DNA from: Burhinus oedicnemus
Lineage: Eukaryota > Chordata > Aves > Charadriiformes > Burhinidae
Reading direction: 5' to 3'
Length of the DNA stretch: 64,000 nt
NCBI GenBank assembly: GCA_008921705.1
Contig: VFFE01007258.1
Coordinates: 527,164 to 591,163 of the forward strand
Made by a program: the position numbers and the translations under genes. Below, one piece after another: positions 1-12,063 of the stretch. How positions within the stretch are numbered: the stretch's first letter is position 1; each line of letters opens with the position of its first letter. Under the pieces are notes generated by a model that did not search any database, was not told where the DNA came from, and worked only from the letters and a program-made list of their open reading frames with translations.

Positions 1-1988
1 TGCCAGAGGAGTGTCCTGGGCTGGGCAGACCCATGCTCTGACCAGATCTTAGCTTCCTCTTCTGGGAAAGCCCTGAAGGTTGAGGCTCAAACTCTTTAAG
101 CATGAGCGTGCTTTGGGAAGAGCCGTTGCAATGTGGTGCTTAGGGCAATCCCGTCTCTGTGAAAACACTCAGCCTCTGAGCCATCTTTGTTTCACAGATG
201 CAAAAGGATGATATTTTTGTCTCAGCAGTTCATCACAGCCAAGCTCTAAGGTCAAAAGCTTTTTCAGCAGTACTTCCCCGAAGTGTCAGTGAGTAGCTGT
301 AATAAATACCAAATGAGTGAGCTCAGTGAGGGATGATTGGAGCCACTGTGGAACATCAAATACATCAGGGGCATGAATAGGTTTTGTAAAGTGCTGATGC
401 TTATTTTAAATTAAGAGCATCTTCCGTAGCTGATTGCAAAAGAAGGCTAAAAGGAAAATAAGTACCAAATCTTAAGAGGATAAATGGTCAAATATAAACA
501 TGCTGTCAGTCAAGGCATATGCAAAACAGAAATTCAGTGAGAGACTAGATGAGTACGTGAAAGAGAAATCTAGTAACATTTGCTGAAGACACACAAGCGA
601 CATCTCCTCTGAGCTGAAAAATGTTGGAGACTAAGAAAGTATTACTGGGAGTATGTCAAACATTTGCTCTGTTCCCATTTGCCCCTAAACAACTTATATT
701 TTTCTGGTGCTTATAGCCAGCATTGGAGACAGGATACTGGGTAAATGAATCCTTGGTCAGTCCTTTTATGTCCATTCTTATTTTTGTAAATTTCTTCTCA
801 CTGGAAATTTCAGAACTTCAGTTTGGAATGAAAACTGAAGGCTTAAAAGAATTCCGTAAAGAAAACTGTTGCAAAGATCATTTTGAACAAATTAGAATGT
901 TTGGCTTCCATTTTTATTTACTGCAGTGTGTATTTAAAAAATGAATAATAATAAACCTTAAAAAGGCAGGAACTCAAAAAATAAATCAAGAGGTATTTTA
1001 AAAGAAAACAAGGCTTCTTTCAAAAAAAAAAACAACAGTCTAGTATTTCAGCATTTCTACTGAACCTTTTCAAAGAAAATTCCATTATATCCAGGCTTTT
1101 GGAATATGGTTCTGCAGCAATGTCTGACAGCTTTGTGAAGCTGTAGCTCTTGTAGGATTCATTTAACAAGCAATACGTGCAAAAGGAATCATACACATCA
1201 GTTTGTAAAGCCAGGGCCTCAGTTTTCAAGCTGCAGCTTGATCTTGGTCAAATCTCCCTGCGGCCCTCCCTGCCCCCCAGCAATAAAAGCCTCCAAGACT
1301 CAAAAAGATTTCAAATGGTCTTTGATAATACAAAATTTTAGTAATTATGTATACCCGGAGGTACTGAAAATACATCTTGGTGTTCATTGCATGCATTAGG
1401 TACTGCTATGTTAATTGAACAAACCTCTTTTAAAAATCTGTCATTATCATCACCGTCTCTACACCCCATCCTTCCTCCTCTCTTTCTTGTCAAACAGCTT
1501 CATGTGAGAATGAGGTTGATATTGGGGTTGTAATGATTTCTTCACTCATTTCACAGGTACATGGAATTTTTCAGTTGGTTTCACATATAAATACTGGACA
1601 TGGTTTAGACTGGTTAGTTTTCAAGATGAGATGCAAACTGCTCTATATAGCTGGGTCATATTCTAGCTGCAAAAAAGGTAATAATGATAAAATAAAAAGG
1701 ATTAGTCACTGAAGAATGCCATTTGGTTCCTATATTTTTTTACAAATTTTTCAGATTCTTTCAGATTCTCATATCCACCGCAAGGATAATGCTCTGCCTT
1801 CACCTAGATTTTGCTGAAATATTGAACGAAAACTGTTAAAATGACAGAATGTTTGCATTCATCTTAATATCCCAGATATGGGCTGCTTAGTGACTGAGGA
1901 TTGAAATCTACAGGGAAGAACTTGCAGTGGTTCTAGACAAAAGATGGTTGTTTTGAGACATTCTGATTTTTCCCCTGTTTAATCCTAG
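1..1988 (+). other. SLC35F1: SLC35F1 intron, 3' part (5' end outside the window)
   Basis: This is the downstream end of the intron before the first visible SLC35F1 coding exon. It ends in a pyrimidine-rich tract (tttttcccctgtttaatcctag) with the acceptor AG at 1987-1988. The sequence is AT-rich with scattered stops in every frame. A run of 11 A lies at 1022-1032. I recognise no transposon or RNA gene here. The ORFs of 60-75 codons in it lack splice context and show no protein family. Confidence 0.85.
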
Positions 1989-2145
1989 GTGAAAATAAAC
2001 TGATAGGGGATCTCTTAGTACTGGGCGGAGCAACACTATATGGCATCTCGAATGTTTGTGAGGAGTACATCGTCCGAAATCTGAGTCGAGTGGAATTCCT
2101 GGGCATGATTGGACTCTTTGGCTCTTTCTTCAGTGGAATTCAGCT
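1989..2145 (+). CDS. SLC35F1: SLC35F1 coding exon (probably exon 5 of 8)
   Basis: The exon is 157 nt. It opens with two bases completing a Gly codon, has 51 full codons from 1991, and ends with two bases of a Leu codon. It is bounded by AG (1987-1988) and GTAAGT (2146). The peptide starts [18 protein letters not shown] and ends FFSGIQL, which matches the SLC35F1/F2 family (PF06027, drug/metabolite transporter superfamily). It covers two hydrophobic helices ([15 protein letters not shown] and [17 protein letters not shown]) joined by a charged loop ([12 protein letters not shown]), roughly residues 213-265 if the protein is about 408 residues. SLC35F1 is a membrane protein enriched in brain, reported in endosomal compartments, with no established substrate. 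The distinctive C-terminus in the last exon separates it from SLC35F2. The codon at 2057-2059 gives Cys where I recall Trp in mammalian SLC35F1. Confidence 0.95.
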
Positions 2146-2334
2146 GTAAGTGAGCAGGTTTGAGCCCCAAGATCATTCAGATAATTGCAGCTGGGGCCTC
2201 TGTTGACGTACTCTAACCCTCTCTTCGAAGGTAGCCATTTCCTGTGGAGAGTAGGTGTCCTCTAATCCTGGAATTTGCATTGGTTTTCATATTTCAGATC
2301 GATGGATTTGAATAATAACACAAATTTGTACCTA

Positions 2335-3113
2335 AGTACTCTAATTCAAGGGGCCTACAGGAAAGATCATAGAATCATAGAATCACCCAGGTTGGAAGAG
2401 ACCTTTAAGATCGAGTCCAACCATAAACCTAACACTGCCAAAACCACCACTAAACCATGTCCCTGAGTACCACGTCTACCCATCTTTTAAATACCTCCAG
2501 GGATGGCGATTTCACCACTTCCCTGGGCAGCCTGTTCCAATGCTTGATAATCCTTTCAGTGAAGAAATTTTTCCTAATATCCAACCTAAACCTCCCGTGG
2601 CACAACTTGAGGCCATTTACGCTTGTCCTATCGCTCGTTACTTGGGAGGAGAGATCGACCTCCACCTCTCTACACCCTCCTTTCAGGTAGTTGTAGAGAG
2701 CGATAAGGTCTCCCGTCAACCTCCTTTTCTCCAGACTAAACAACCCCAGTTCCCTCAGCCGCTCTTCATAAGACTTGTTCTCTAGGCCCTTCACCAGCTT
2801 TGTTGCCCTTCTCTGAAGATGGGGAGGGAGTATAGCGATAGGACAAGGGTAATGGTTTTAAACTGAAAGAGGGTAGATTTAGATTAGATATGAGGAAGAA
2901 ATTCCTTACTCTGAGAGTGATGAGACACTGGAACCGGTTGCCCAGGGAAGCTGTGGAGGCCCCGTCCCTGGAAGAGTTCAAGGCCAGGTTGGATGGGCTT
3001 TGAGTGACCTAGTCCAGTGGAAGGTGTCCCTGCCCAGGGCAGGGGGGTTGGAACTAGATGATCTTTAAGGTCCTTTCCAACTCTAACCATTCTATGATTC
3101 TGTGATTCTATGA
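2335..3113 (+). mobile_element. CR1 LINE 3' fragment, plus strand, split by a younger CR1
   Basis: The right-hand part (2816-3113) reads like the end of CR1 ORF2 plus 3' UTR. It has [15 protein letters not shown] and ends with the tail ATTCTATGATTCTGTGATTCTATGA. The left part (about 2335-2367) carries ggggcctacaggaaagat. In the related element at 60,659-61,060 the same motif lies shortly upstream of the segment that here resumes after 2820. The two halves therefore form one 5'-truncated element of about 330 bp, interrupted at 2368-2815. CR1 is a non-LTR retrotransposon that commonly leaves 5'-truncated copies. The left boundary is approximate. Confidence 0.8.
2368..2815 (-). mobile_element. 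CR1 LINE 3' fragment, minus strand, nested insertion
   Basis: On the minus strand a 114-codon frame (2450-2794) encodes the C-terminus of CR1 ORF2, including [14 protein letters not shown] and NRLPREVV. The 3' tail is the catagaatcatagaatc repeat at 2367-2383, the reverse complement of the usual CR1 tail. The 5' truncation is at 2815: the sister copy at 51,377-51,902 continues with ggacacgctccagcgtctc, whereas here the sequence switches to the plus-strand CR1. AAGAT flanks both sides (2363-2367 and 2816-2820), consistent with a short target-site duplication. It is only the last part of the ORF and cannot be mobile by itself. Confidence 0.9.
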
Positions 3114-3498
3114 CTGGTGTCCTTGAATAGTCATGTGAGGATGGAGGAGTAAAAGACACATCCTACCATGTTATTGCTGGAAGACAAGTGAATACTTCAC
3201 ACGTTGGTCTGATCTGTGAATAACAAAGTCTACAACTCTCTCTGGTTCTGTTTCATACTTTTAAAAAGTCACTTAGGTTTCTAAACAGGTAGAAAACATG
3301 TCCAGTGAGAAGGTATTTTTGGCTCATTCTGTGTTAACTGCATTATGATAGGGTGGAAATAATAAGGTCTTTAAGAAACTGGCATTTTCTCTTCAAAATA
3401 TTTAGTACTCAGGAGATTGTCGCATGGATTTCAAGAACTACTGAGTCATGTCTATATACACACGTACCTAATGAGCACCTCACCTGCAAGCCTAAGAG

Positions 3499-3516
3499 TT
3501 GGAAGGTACCTTCCAA
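3499..3516. repeat. Perfect 18-bp palindrome, possibly a decayed CR1 tail
   Basis: TTGGAAGGTACCTTCCAA is its own reverse complement. The downstream text (tgttgtaatactgtgact) loosely resembles the CR1 3' end, where a 'ccttccaa' motif precedes the ATTCTATGAT tail. It may be a relic of an older CR1 rather than a protein-binding site. Confidence 0.6.
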
Positions 3517-4644
3517 TGTTGTAATACTGTGACTGATGAAAGTGTAGTAAAACTCACCATGCAAGATTGCCACATTTTATGCAGATCCATCACTGGTGCT
3601 TGTCAAAAGCAGATTGCTTCCCTGCACATATGAGCTACTCAGTTTCTAAAAACAGAGACTGATCAAAACAATGACCCATCAATTCCCACTTAGTCAGTTC
3701 TATTTCTTTGGCCAGAAAGCTTATTATACTTATGTGGGATCTGAACACGTGACTTAAAATTATTTATATTAACTGGCTGCCACACAAGCAGTTCCTTTTT
3801 TAAGAGTATGGAATTCAAGAGCATGTAAATGTGCCTAGTATTTTTGGCTAAAGCATTTTTGTTACCTACAGCGTTCATGGTAGGTAGGTACTAACTGATT
3901 CTGAGGGCATCAAAGCAATGCCCTTGTCTTGCTCTGTGTGTGTAAACTGTCATGTACATGTCTTGTATTCCTGAATTTAATTAAAGTGCCATTACCCCTC
4001 CTTGACCCAAGCAGTTAGTCACAATTCAGGGTCTGTGAGTTATTTTGCTGGGGAGAAGAAGCTGGTGCTAGAACAAGGCATCTTTGTATACACAGGACAC
4101 AACTGGAAGGAAACAGTAAGAAACCATTTCGTTGCTGAAAGCCCTAAGGTTTTCCTAGTCAACCTTCAGCCCAAAAGTTCTCACCAGCATATTTTTCTCC
4201 ACTGGCCTCGACAGCTTTTTGCTGCTAGTGCTTTTGTGGCACTTTGTGGAGTCCCAACCACACTTAGCTCATACATGTACTTTTTTAACAAGGTGGCAAA
4301 AGTTTGCATATTGGGAGAGGCCAATAATGTTTCTGCTACATGGTTCCATGAAGCAATTCAGCATTTTCTTACCTTTACCTGAAATGAAGAGCAGACATCA
4401 CATAGTTATGAGTTCACAGAGGTTTAATCTAACTAAATATACCAATAGTTTCAAAGAGAAGATAGCTCCCCTTATTACACTTGCAGACTCTTCCTTTGAA
4501 ACACTACTGGCCACTTTGGTGCAATATAGGACCTTTGGGTCCCGTAAACTGAAGTAGTCTGGGGAAGGAATGTCTCAGAAATAGGGCCATTTCCCAGCAT
4601 GCTAGACACAGTGCTGGTCAAAGTTCAGTTGACATCCACAAAGT

Positions 4645-5500
4645 GGCTTAGCCTTCTCTTCTTCACACTGAACAAACCCTGCTGTTTCAGCATCTCCTCT
4701 TACATCATGTGCTCCAGACACCTGACCATTGTGATGGAGCTCCACTGTACTCCCTCCAATTTGTCAATGTCTGTCTTGTTCTGGGCAGCCCACAATTGGA
4801 TATAGTACTCCAGCTGCTGTCTCACAAATCACATCCTTCAGTTTGCTGTCTAGACTGCAGCACAGCCCAGGATGCTGTTGACCTTCTCTGCTCCAAGGAC
4901 ACATTGCTGACTTATGTTCAGATTGACGTCCCCCGGTATTCCAAGGTTTATTTCTAAAAAGCAGCTTTCTATCCAGTCAGCTCCCAGCCTGTACTGTTGC
5001 ATAGGGTTATTCCACCCCAAGTGCAGGAGTTCATATTTGCTTTTCTTGAACTTCACAAAGGTTTCTTTTGGCCCTTTTCTTCAGACTACATTGTGAGTAG
5101 TCTGCTCATCCAGTCCATACCTCTTCAGCCTCGAAGGATCTTTCAGGAAATCATGTTGGAAGCTTTGCTAAAGTCAAGGTAGGTTACACTTCATCCTCTC
5201 ATCCATTCCCTCTCCTTTATTTACTGAGCCAGTTATCTCATCATAGACGGCAGTGAGTTTCGTCAGGTATGGTTTGCTCTTGAGAAGTGTGTGCTGGCTG
5301 TTTCCAGTCATCTCTTCTTCATTTCCTGCAAATGGCTTCTGGGAAGATTTGCTCCATAACCTTCCCAAAGTTTAGCATAAGGCTGTCTGGGCTATAGTTT
5401 TCGCTCCTTTTGAAACTGGATGTTGCATTTGTACCTTTTCAGTCATCAAGGACCTCCTCCAATCACCAAAACCTTTCAAAGATCATTATGGTTCCAATTC
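4645..5500 (-). mobile_element. Old, diverged CR1 LINE fragment, minus strand
   Basis: Several segments match the usual antisense view of CR1 ORF2. These are 'ctgaacaaaccctgctgtttcagc' (4668 on), 'gtgctccagacacctgaccattgtg' (4709 on), 'cagcccacaattggatatagtactccag' (4788 on), 'cccagcctgtactgttgcatagggtt' (4983 on) and 'gctttgctaaagtcaaggtagg' (5162 on). They are ordered as in the element but interrupted by substitutions and indels, and material between about 5080 and 5150 appears deleted. The short ORFs here are remnants with no intact reverse transcriptase frame. Divergence is clearly greater than for the copies at 2368 and 51,377, so this insertion is much older. Ends are approximate. Confidence 0.75.
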
Positions 5501-6717
5501 TTCAGTGAATCTGACATCACTAAATGGCAACTTCTGGCAAAATTGCTCTTACCCCGTTTTGTTTCACAGATCATAATGAATCACAGACCATAGCATATTT
5601 TATACTTCTTTTGTATTGGATAGGCAATAGTATGAAAGCAATGTTCCTAAATTTAAGTTATATAAAAATTTCTTTGCCAGAACAAGAGACATTGCAGTTT
5701 GTTTTCATTATATTCTTCAGGAACTGCTGATAAGAGACATACGCTGTATGCATGCAAAGACACTTACAATTCAGTTATTTTGCAGACAAAATAATCTTAT
5801 TATTCTGTACACAGTATTAGATTTGCCACAAATCATCAGCAAGCAAATTAGGATTTCCAGGATGCAACTCTGTAGACCAGATTGATCTGGAAGGCACTGA
5901 GTTCCTGCTGTTTTACTATTAGACTTGGTCTTCCACATACCACCTTTTGTACTAGGTACTTTGTTTTTCAATCTGTGTAATTCCATGTTTTATATTTGTT
6001 TAAAATAGTGTCCAGACTAGCATGCAGAGTTCTGCACAGCAGGAGTTATCTGCAAATCACAGATCAGAGCAGGCGGTTAGCTGAATGAAGACCTAGCTTG
6101 CGAGATACCTAATCTCCAAGGGTCTATTTGCCTGGACTGGGAAGAGCTGACCTGTTGCCAACTTACAATGCAAGACTTACAAGATGTTGAAAGTGGACTT
6201 TTGCAGCTTGGCCTATCCTTTGCTTTGTCTCCTGACTTTCATTCCTGTGACTATTTGGTCTGTCTTGGTGTGTAACAAATCACAGTATTATCCCCAAAAC
6301 CGGCCTGTGATATCTATTTATTTGACACTGCAGAGCTGCTCTGAAGGGTGAATAACTCACACAGATACATTATTAATCATTAAAGTTCAAAAGCTTTCAC
6401 AATATTAAGTCAGGAGAGTACGAGAGGGTTGAATATATAGGGGGATGGGCACTTTGGGCAGGTATATAGAGAGCTGGAAATAAACCAGTACAAATTGTAT
6501 GCTATCACATCTGATTGCTGCCCTGAATATCTTTCAAATACACAGGTACAGGGATAATGCCAGAGTGGATTAGCAAAGTCTGATTGTATTTGGTTCCTAC
6601 AGAGATTTTTTGTTATAAGGTTATTTATGTTGTTTTGTCCAGTGTTTGAATTGAATGAGTGGAAGTAATTTAACTTCTATTCTCTTCCATCAAATTTTGC
6701 CTTCTCTTCTCTTATAG

Positions 6718-6770
6718 TGCAATCATGGAACACAAAGAGCTGTTGAAAGTTCCCTGGGATTGGCAAATAG
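6718..6770 (+). CDS. SLC35F1: SLC35F1 coding exon (probably exon 6 of 8)
   Basis: A 53-nt exon between acceptor TCTTATAG (ends 6717) and donor GTAAGA (from 6771). One base completes the Leu codon started in the previous exon, 17 codons follow, and one base is carried over. The peptide is AIMEHKELLKVPWDWQI, a hydrophilic segment between membrane helices that is characteristic of SLC35F1. It is too short to stand out as an ORF and is identified by phase continuity and by joining smoothly to GLLYVGF in the next exon. Confidence 0.94.
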
Positions 6771-9700
6771 GTAAGAAAACGCTTTACCTCATTGAAGAAA
6801 GTTGCTGAAGGAGGCGTGGAGACAACCAGTGTTTGGGGAGGAGGCAGGCACAAAGTTTCACAGGAGCCAATGTTTGTGACTTTTCCGCCAGTTACTGCCA
6901 AAGGTTGAACCACATGTCTCATAACCTTTCTTAAATGATCTGTCCTCCCATTGCCATATTATGCCTTCCTTGCACCATTAGGTTAAGCATATGAATGCTG
7001 TAAGATAATTATTCAGACAGCCATGAAGTAAAACAATAATGGAGTTCTAGTTCTAAGATTCAGTGCAACACTGGGACAAATAAATGGGGTAGTCATTAAG
7101 AGCCAAACCTTTTCAATGAATGCCAAAGAAAGAAAATGGAACCTAACAAAAAACCTAAAGAAGTACTTGCAGTGCATATTATGGCCTCATAAACCCATTT
7201 CCAAGGGGAGCATTTCTGTATGCAAATGGTTAATTGCTTTCCAAGTAGTCTTGGTGGAATATAGCAGATGTGTCTTTCAGACAAGTTTGGGTAGCATCAT
7301 GCACAATGAAGCTCTTGTGGTGTTTTGCTATGCAGTGGATTGCATTTTCCCATTTCAGCTTGGAAGCTGAGTTTATGATCTAAGACTCCCTTCTAATTAG
7401 TTCAACAAATTATTTGCTTTAAAAGCAAATCAACATTTAGGAGAGTCCCTATAATCACTCTGTTACTATTTATGACAATAGAAGAAATAAAAGAATACTT
7501 ATAGTATAGAGCTGATATACTTAGCGGGGGATTCAAGGTTTGGCAATCCATTGACAATAGTTTGTTACCTAGTTTCAGAACGAACATCAAAATGACAGCT
7601 CAGAAGTGTGCAGAGGCAACTGATTATGTGGGGAATCCCTGAAGACAGGGTATACAAGTTATGGAATACATTGTTGTTTTCTTTAAACTTAGTTCACAAT
7701 TTCCTCTCATCGTCATAAACCTTAATAAAAACAGTGCATCTTTCACAAAACACTGCACCTATAAGTCTTGGTGATTTGATGGTTGAGCTCTAAAACTGAA
7801 TGACAAATCAATTTAAAGTATCCATGGAGAAACACACTCAACTGTGTACTATAAGTGTATTGGCCTTCTTTAATCTGAGATAATTAGCATAATTGCATCA
7901 GTGTTTGTTTATACTTCATGGTAAGGAGCACAGGGACACAATTAATCTGATACTGATGGAACTAGCAATGGTCATAGTGAATTAGTCTACTCTGTGTGTA
8001 AACGTCATATATATTTCCATGGGAGTTCTGTTGTAACTCAGTATCAGTGAAATGTTCTATTAAAGTCTTACTTGGTCTGTGATGCCATTAAAATGTCATT
8101 GAAAGTTAGTCACTAATTCTGAAGAGGCCCTATGCTTCATAAGGAGGGTATCATCGTAGCAAGAGCATCATAGATATGTACTTGTTTTGTTAGAGCAATA
8201 ATTGGAAATGCGGTGCAGTTGAGCATGGATTAAATGATGACAATTACGTGTAGTTTTGTGTTCTTCCCTGACTTCCACTGCGCTTGGTGTACTTTCCGTT
8301 GCATTGGCAGTGATACAAGGTTGTCAAGTAGTGATTGACAAATCTATGTCAGGGTGTTCACAGCCTTGTCCTGAATAGTTATCCGCTGTGACAGACTCAA
8401 ACCTGCAGTCCAGCAGAGTTAAATCATCAGCCTTCTGAATGGTAGTGATAAAGTCACAGCAGGCAACCTAATAAATAACTCAAGGTGGCCTGTTGCCATC
8501 TGCCATAATTGTGCTATTAAGAATGGATGAGCTACCTTTCAACTGATGTAAAATGCAAATGATTTTGGAATATAAAGATCTAAAGCCAATCTGTTATGTC
8601 TATCATGTTTAAAACAGGCTGTGGCCCTCCTGGTTTTAATTTTGGAAATTCCCCTGATACATAGCATCATCTTCACACTTAGTATAAATCAGTGTAGCTC
8701 TGTTTAAATCCTTGAAGGTTTAAGTATTAATATGTGCTGACAACCTGACTGAAAGGATAATGATTATACTGTTCTGACTGAGCGGTTTCATATGAGACCA
8801 TGACACATTTTGTAGAGTGATAACATGAAATAATTACAAATAAATTAACATTGGTTTTATTTAAGAGAAAAGCCAGTTTGAATCTCCAAGGAAGTGTTCT
8901 GTGTTATGGGGGGTTTGAATATTTCTCAATGGTCTTTATTCCAAGAAAACAGCATGAAAAATCATAATTGATTCCATTTCATCCCAATGAAACAATAGCT
9001 TTTGGGGTAAAAATGTGAAGGATAAAACATGCAACGTTCAATCAGCATGCTCAGGAGCTAAAACAGAAGTTCCCAAGGCATGTTAGCCTTGGTGATACTT
9101 GGGCTACTTTTAGAGCAGTCCCTGGGGGCAGATCCTGTGTGAAGATGCCCAGTTTTAAGACAAGTGAGCAGATACTGAGGGATTGGGGTTTGTTCAGCCT
9201 GCAGAAGAGGCTTCAAGGAGTTACCTACAAGGAGATTATCAAAAGGACAGAGCCAAAGTCTTAACAGTGGTGCATGGCAGGAGGATGAGGGACAACAGGC
9301 AGAAGCTGAAATGAGAAGTTGAGAATGGATAAAAGGAAAAATCTTCACACTGAGGACAGGCGGGCAGTGGAGCAGGTTGTCTAGAGAGGTTGTGCGGTCT
9401 CCATCTTCAGAGGTTTCAAGACCAGGCTGGACAAAGTCCTGAGCAACTTGGTCTGATCTCACAGCTGAGCCTGGTTTGAGCAGGGTTTGAACTAGAGACT
9501 TCTGAGCTCCCTTCCAGCCTGAATCACCCCACGATCCTATGATCCTAAGTGCCCAGTTCAGACGCTTACGGGGCATTCACACCCAAACAGGCAAAACTGG
9601 TGACCTTACCCATCAGGGTGAGCACTGACAGACAAGATGGGATTCCTTCCACCAACTTTAGATATCTGGTATGTGGACATCTGATTTAGTTAAATAGAAT

Positions 9701-12063
9701 CCCTTTATCATCAGCAAGAATAAACAGGCATGACAGAAATCATGCTATGCTAAAGATGGTGTCTAAATGAAGTTGGACAATCTGCACCCTAAAATTTCCT
9801 GATCTCTTCATTGACCACCAGCCCTCAGTAGGTGTCCAGAGTTAGGTGTAAAGAATCCCACCCACAGCTGCCTTCATGCATATTAAGCCTTCAGTTCAGG
9901 ACAATGCCAGCAAATCTAAAAGCAGACAGTTATGAATGATGAGCTTCTCAGGGTTTAACACAGAGCAGCTGATCAGCAGATCATTACAAAAGCACCTCCT
10001 AACTTACCAGGTTGCTTCCTTCTAATGCCTACTATAGGCAATTGGTGCTGGTAACTTAGTGTCTGGTTAGAGACAGGTCCCAGCACCTGGGACTGCAGCA
10101 CTAGTGGCAATTTCTAAGGCTGTCGTTAGCACTGCAGGGTACCCAAGGAGGCTGAGGCTCCAGGGCTTTGACTTAAAACATACTTTTAGTCTGCAAACTG
10201 GCCCTCTAAGAAGCAATATCTAAAAATCATATGATGTTATTTCCACTTTGTTTATTGTCACCACTAAATGCCATCCAGCTGGTGGGTATTACATGTATTT
10301 TTAAGATGTAAATGACATGCCACCTTATACTCATTTCTAATAGGACAGCTACAGTTTAAGCAATTTTTCACTGGAACTGAAATGCCCTTTGGAAAAGCAG
10401 CCTGTGAAGTGCATGTAGTTGGCTGCCAAAGAATACGGCAGTACCATAAAATTGTACTGTTAGTGAGAGCATAACCCAGCAAAGCACCTGAATATGTGTA
10501 TTAAATCCAGACTGACTAGCAGGGCCTCGGTGGACCAGCTGGTGATCTGCAGACTGTACTTTGAGAATGCTGACTTTGGGTCCAGAATGGCTTTTGCGCC
10601 TGACCTGTTCTTGATTTAAGCCTGGAAGAAAAGCTGACTGAATGCTCATGTATGCAAACAATTTCTCATTGATCAAAGCTACGCTCTGTTTGATGCAATC
10701 ATTGCCTACTACAGAAGAGTTGCAGAGTTTGCATAAAGCAACTTTTTCAAGCACTGCCTAAGACTGATTCCATTGTTACCCCTATACAATGCATACCTTG
10801 AAAATTTGCTGTTAGTAAAACCACTCCTTACCATGATTATCCATATTCTGAATATAAATTCAAGTTCATTATCATGCCATAACAATTGATACACAGACAC
10901 TGACATTTTGTGACTGCTGTATTTGTTTCAGATGAATGTACACTTCCGTTCAGGTGCTTCTAAGGGACTCAAACTATCATGCCTGATTTTGTCCTTTAGA
11001 TAGCTTTTCTGAAGAGTTTTTAACTAAGTGGATCCACAAGCAGGTACAAATTATGTGGGCTTTTTTCCCCACCTCTTCTAATTCCTCTCAGGACTTTGGC
11101 AATCAGATTTTCTGCAGCTTTTAGTCAATAACAGCATGGTCTGAAGAGCTGGTGTTAGTCTAAATTTAGGCTCATGCACATATCAGCTGGGAATTCTACA
11201 GCATACGGCAGCCTAAGAAATATCATTTGCATGAGAGCAGATGAGTGAAGTGTTTGCTGTTTTTTTAACTTCATATTGATTAATTTGCCTTGGGATTTAT
11301 CAAGTAATAACTGAAGCAATGAATTATTTCCCAGTAAGTTATTTAGGTTTTTAAATGAAATTAGATTTTTACTGTAATGTATTTTTATTATATTAGTGTC
11401 TAACAATCTAATTTGTGTGAGGCACTCTGTAAACATGTAGCAAGAAACAGTCTCGGCTCCGGAGAGCTTTAGTAAGGAAGGCAGACAAAAAGTGGTAGAG
11501 GAACAGAAGCACAAAACTGTGAAGTGATTGATCAGGTTTGGTGGCAAAACAGGACTAGGACCTCTGTCACTTGAGTGCTCTCCTCATGCATTTATCCATT
11601 GGCTCATTAACTCCTCTGCAAATACTTTTGCATTCATTTTTTGGGTCCGTTCCCAGAAAATATTGTGTACTCCATCCAACTCAGCTGAACTTAGTTGGTG
11701 ACATTCAGCTCCTTAAGAGCCTAGATTCAATGTGTCCAAATGCATCATTTCATCCAAACTTATGTTGGACAAGAGGTATTCACTAGTAGTATAAGACACC
11801 AATTTAAAACAGCACTGCTATTATGGGGACCACAGAGAGCAGACTTTTTGTCCACTGCTGTGTAGGTACGGTTTTCACTGGTTTTCATATATATTTAGAA
11901 TGATGTTCTTAATCTATATATATATGTGCATCTTAATAATTTGAATCCATGTTTTTTTGAAAAGCGTTCTTCATCCATTTCTAAAAACACAGCCTTTCCT
12001 CCCAACATGAGTCATTTCTGCAGGCTATGGAAAGTCACTTTGCTTCTTGTTTCTCTTCCGCAG
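6771..12063 (+). other. SLC35F1: SLC35F1 intron (5.3 kb)
   Basis: The intron runs from GTAAGA at 6771 to CTCTTCCGCAG ending at 12,063. It holds one recognisable element, the plus-strand CR1 at 9165-9547. Elsewhere (6771-9164 and 9548-12,063) I see AT-rich intronic DNA, including a TA run near 11,918-11,931. Minus-strand ORFs at 10,264-10,906 and 11,155-11,547 lie in overlapping frames without splice or domain support, and I treat them as chance. Confidence 0.9.
9165..9547 (+). mobile_element. Moderately old CR1 LINE 3' fragment, plus strand
   Basis: It begins with the CR1 block 'tgagggattggggtttgttcagcctgcagaagaggctt'. It passes through 'tcttcacactgaggacaggcgggcagtggagcaggttg' and 'gaggtttcaagaccaggctggac'. 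It ends in 'cttccagcctgaatcaccccacgatcctatgatcct', a degraded form of the tail. The RT-end frame is broken. A 172-codon minus-strand ORF over it (9058-9576) is antisense to the element and not a gene. Confidence 0.82.

Larger units (their letters stand above)
2146..6717 (+). other. SLC35F1: SLC35F1 intron (4.6 kb) with several CR1 insertions
   Basis: The intron runs from donor GTAAGT at 2146 to acceptor TATAG at 6713-6717. It contains the nested CR1 pair (2335-3113), a perfect 18-bp palindrome (3499-3516) and an old minus-strand CR1 (about 4645-5500). Positions 3520-4640 and 5500-6700 are AT-rich single-copy-looking DNA with nothing I can name. The ORFs at 4002-4382 and 4219-4557 overlap in different frames and show no domain. 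Confidence 0.9.

Noticed and set aside
2457..2785. Plus-strand ORFs over the first CR1, and the equivalents at 51,472-51,800 and 60,744-60,959
   Set aside because: They are antisense or off-frame shadows of the CR1 reverse-transcriptase end.
9058..9576. 172-codon minus-strand ORF
   Set aside because: It is antisense to a plus-strand CR1 (9165-9547).
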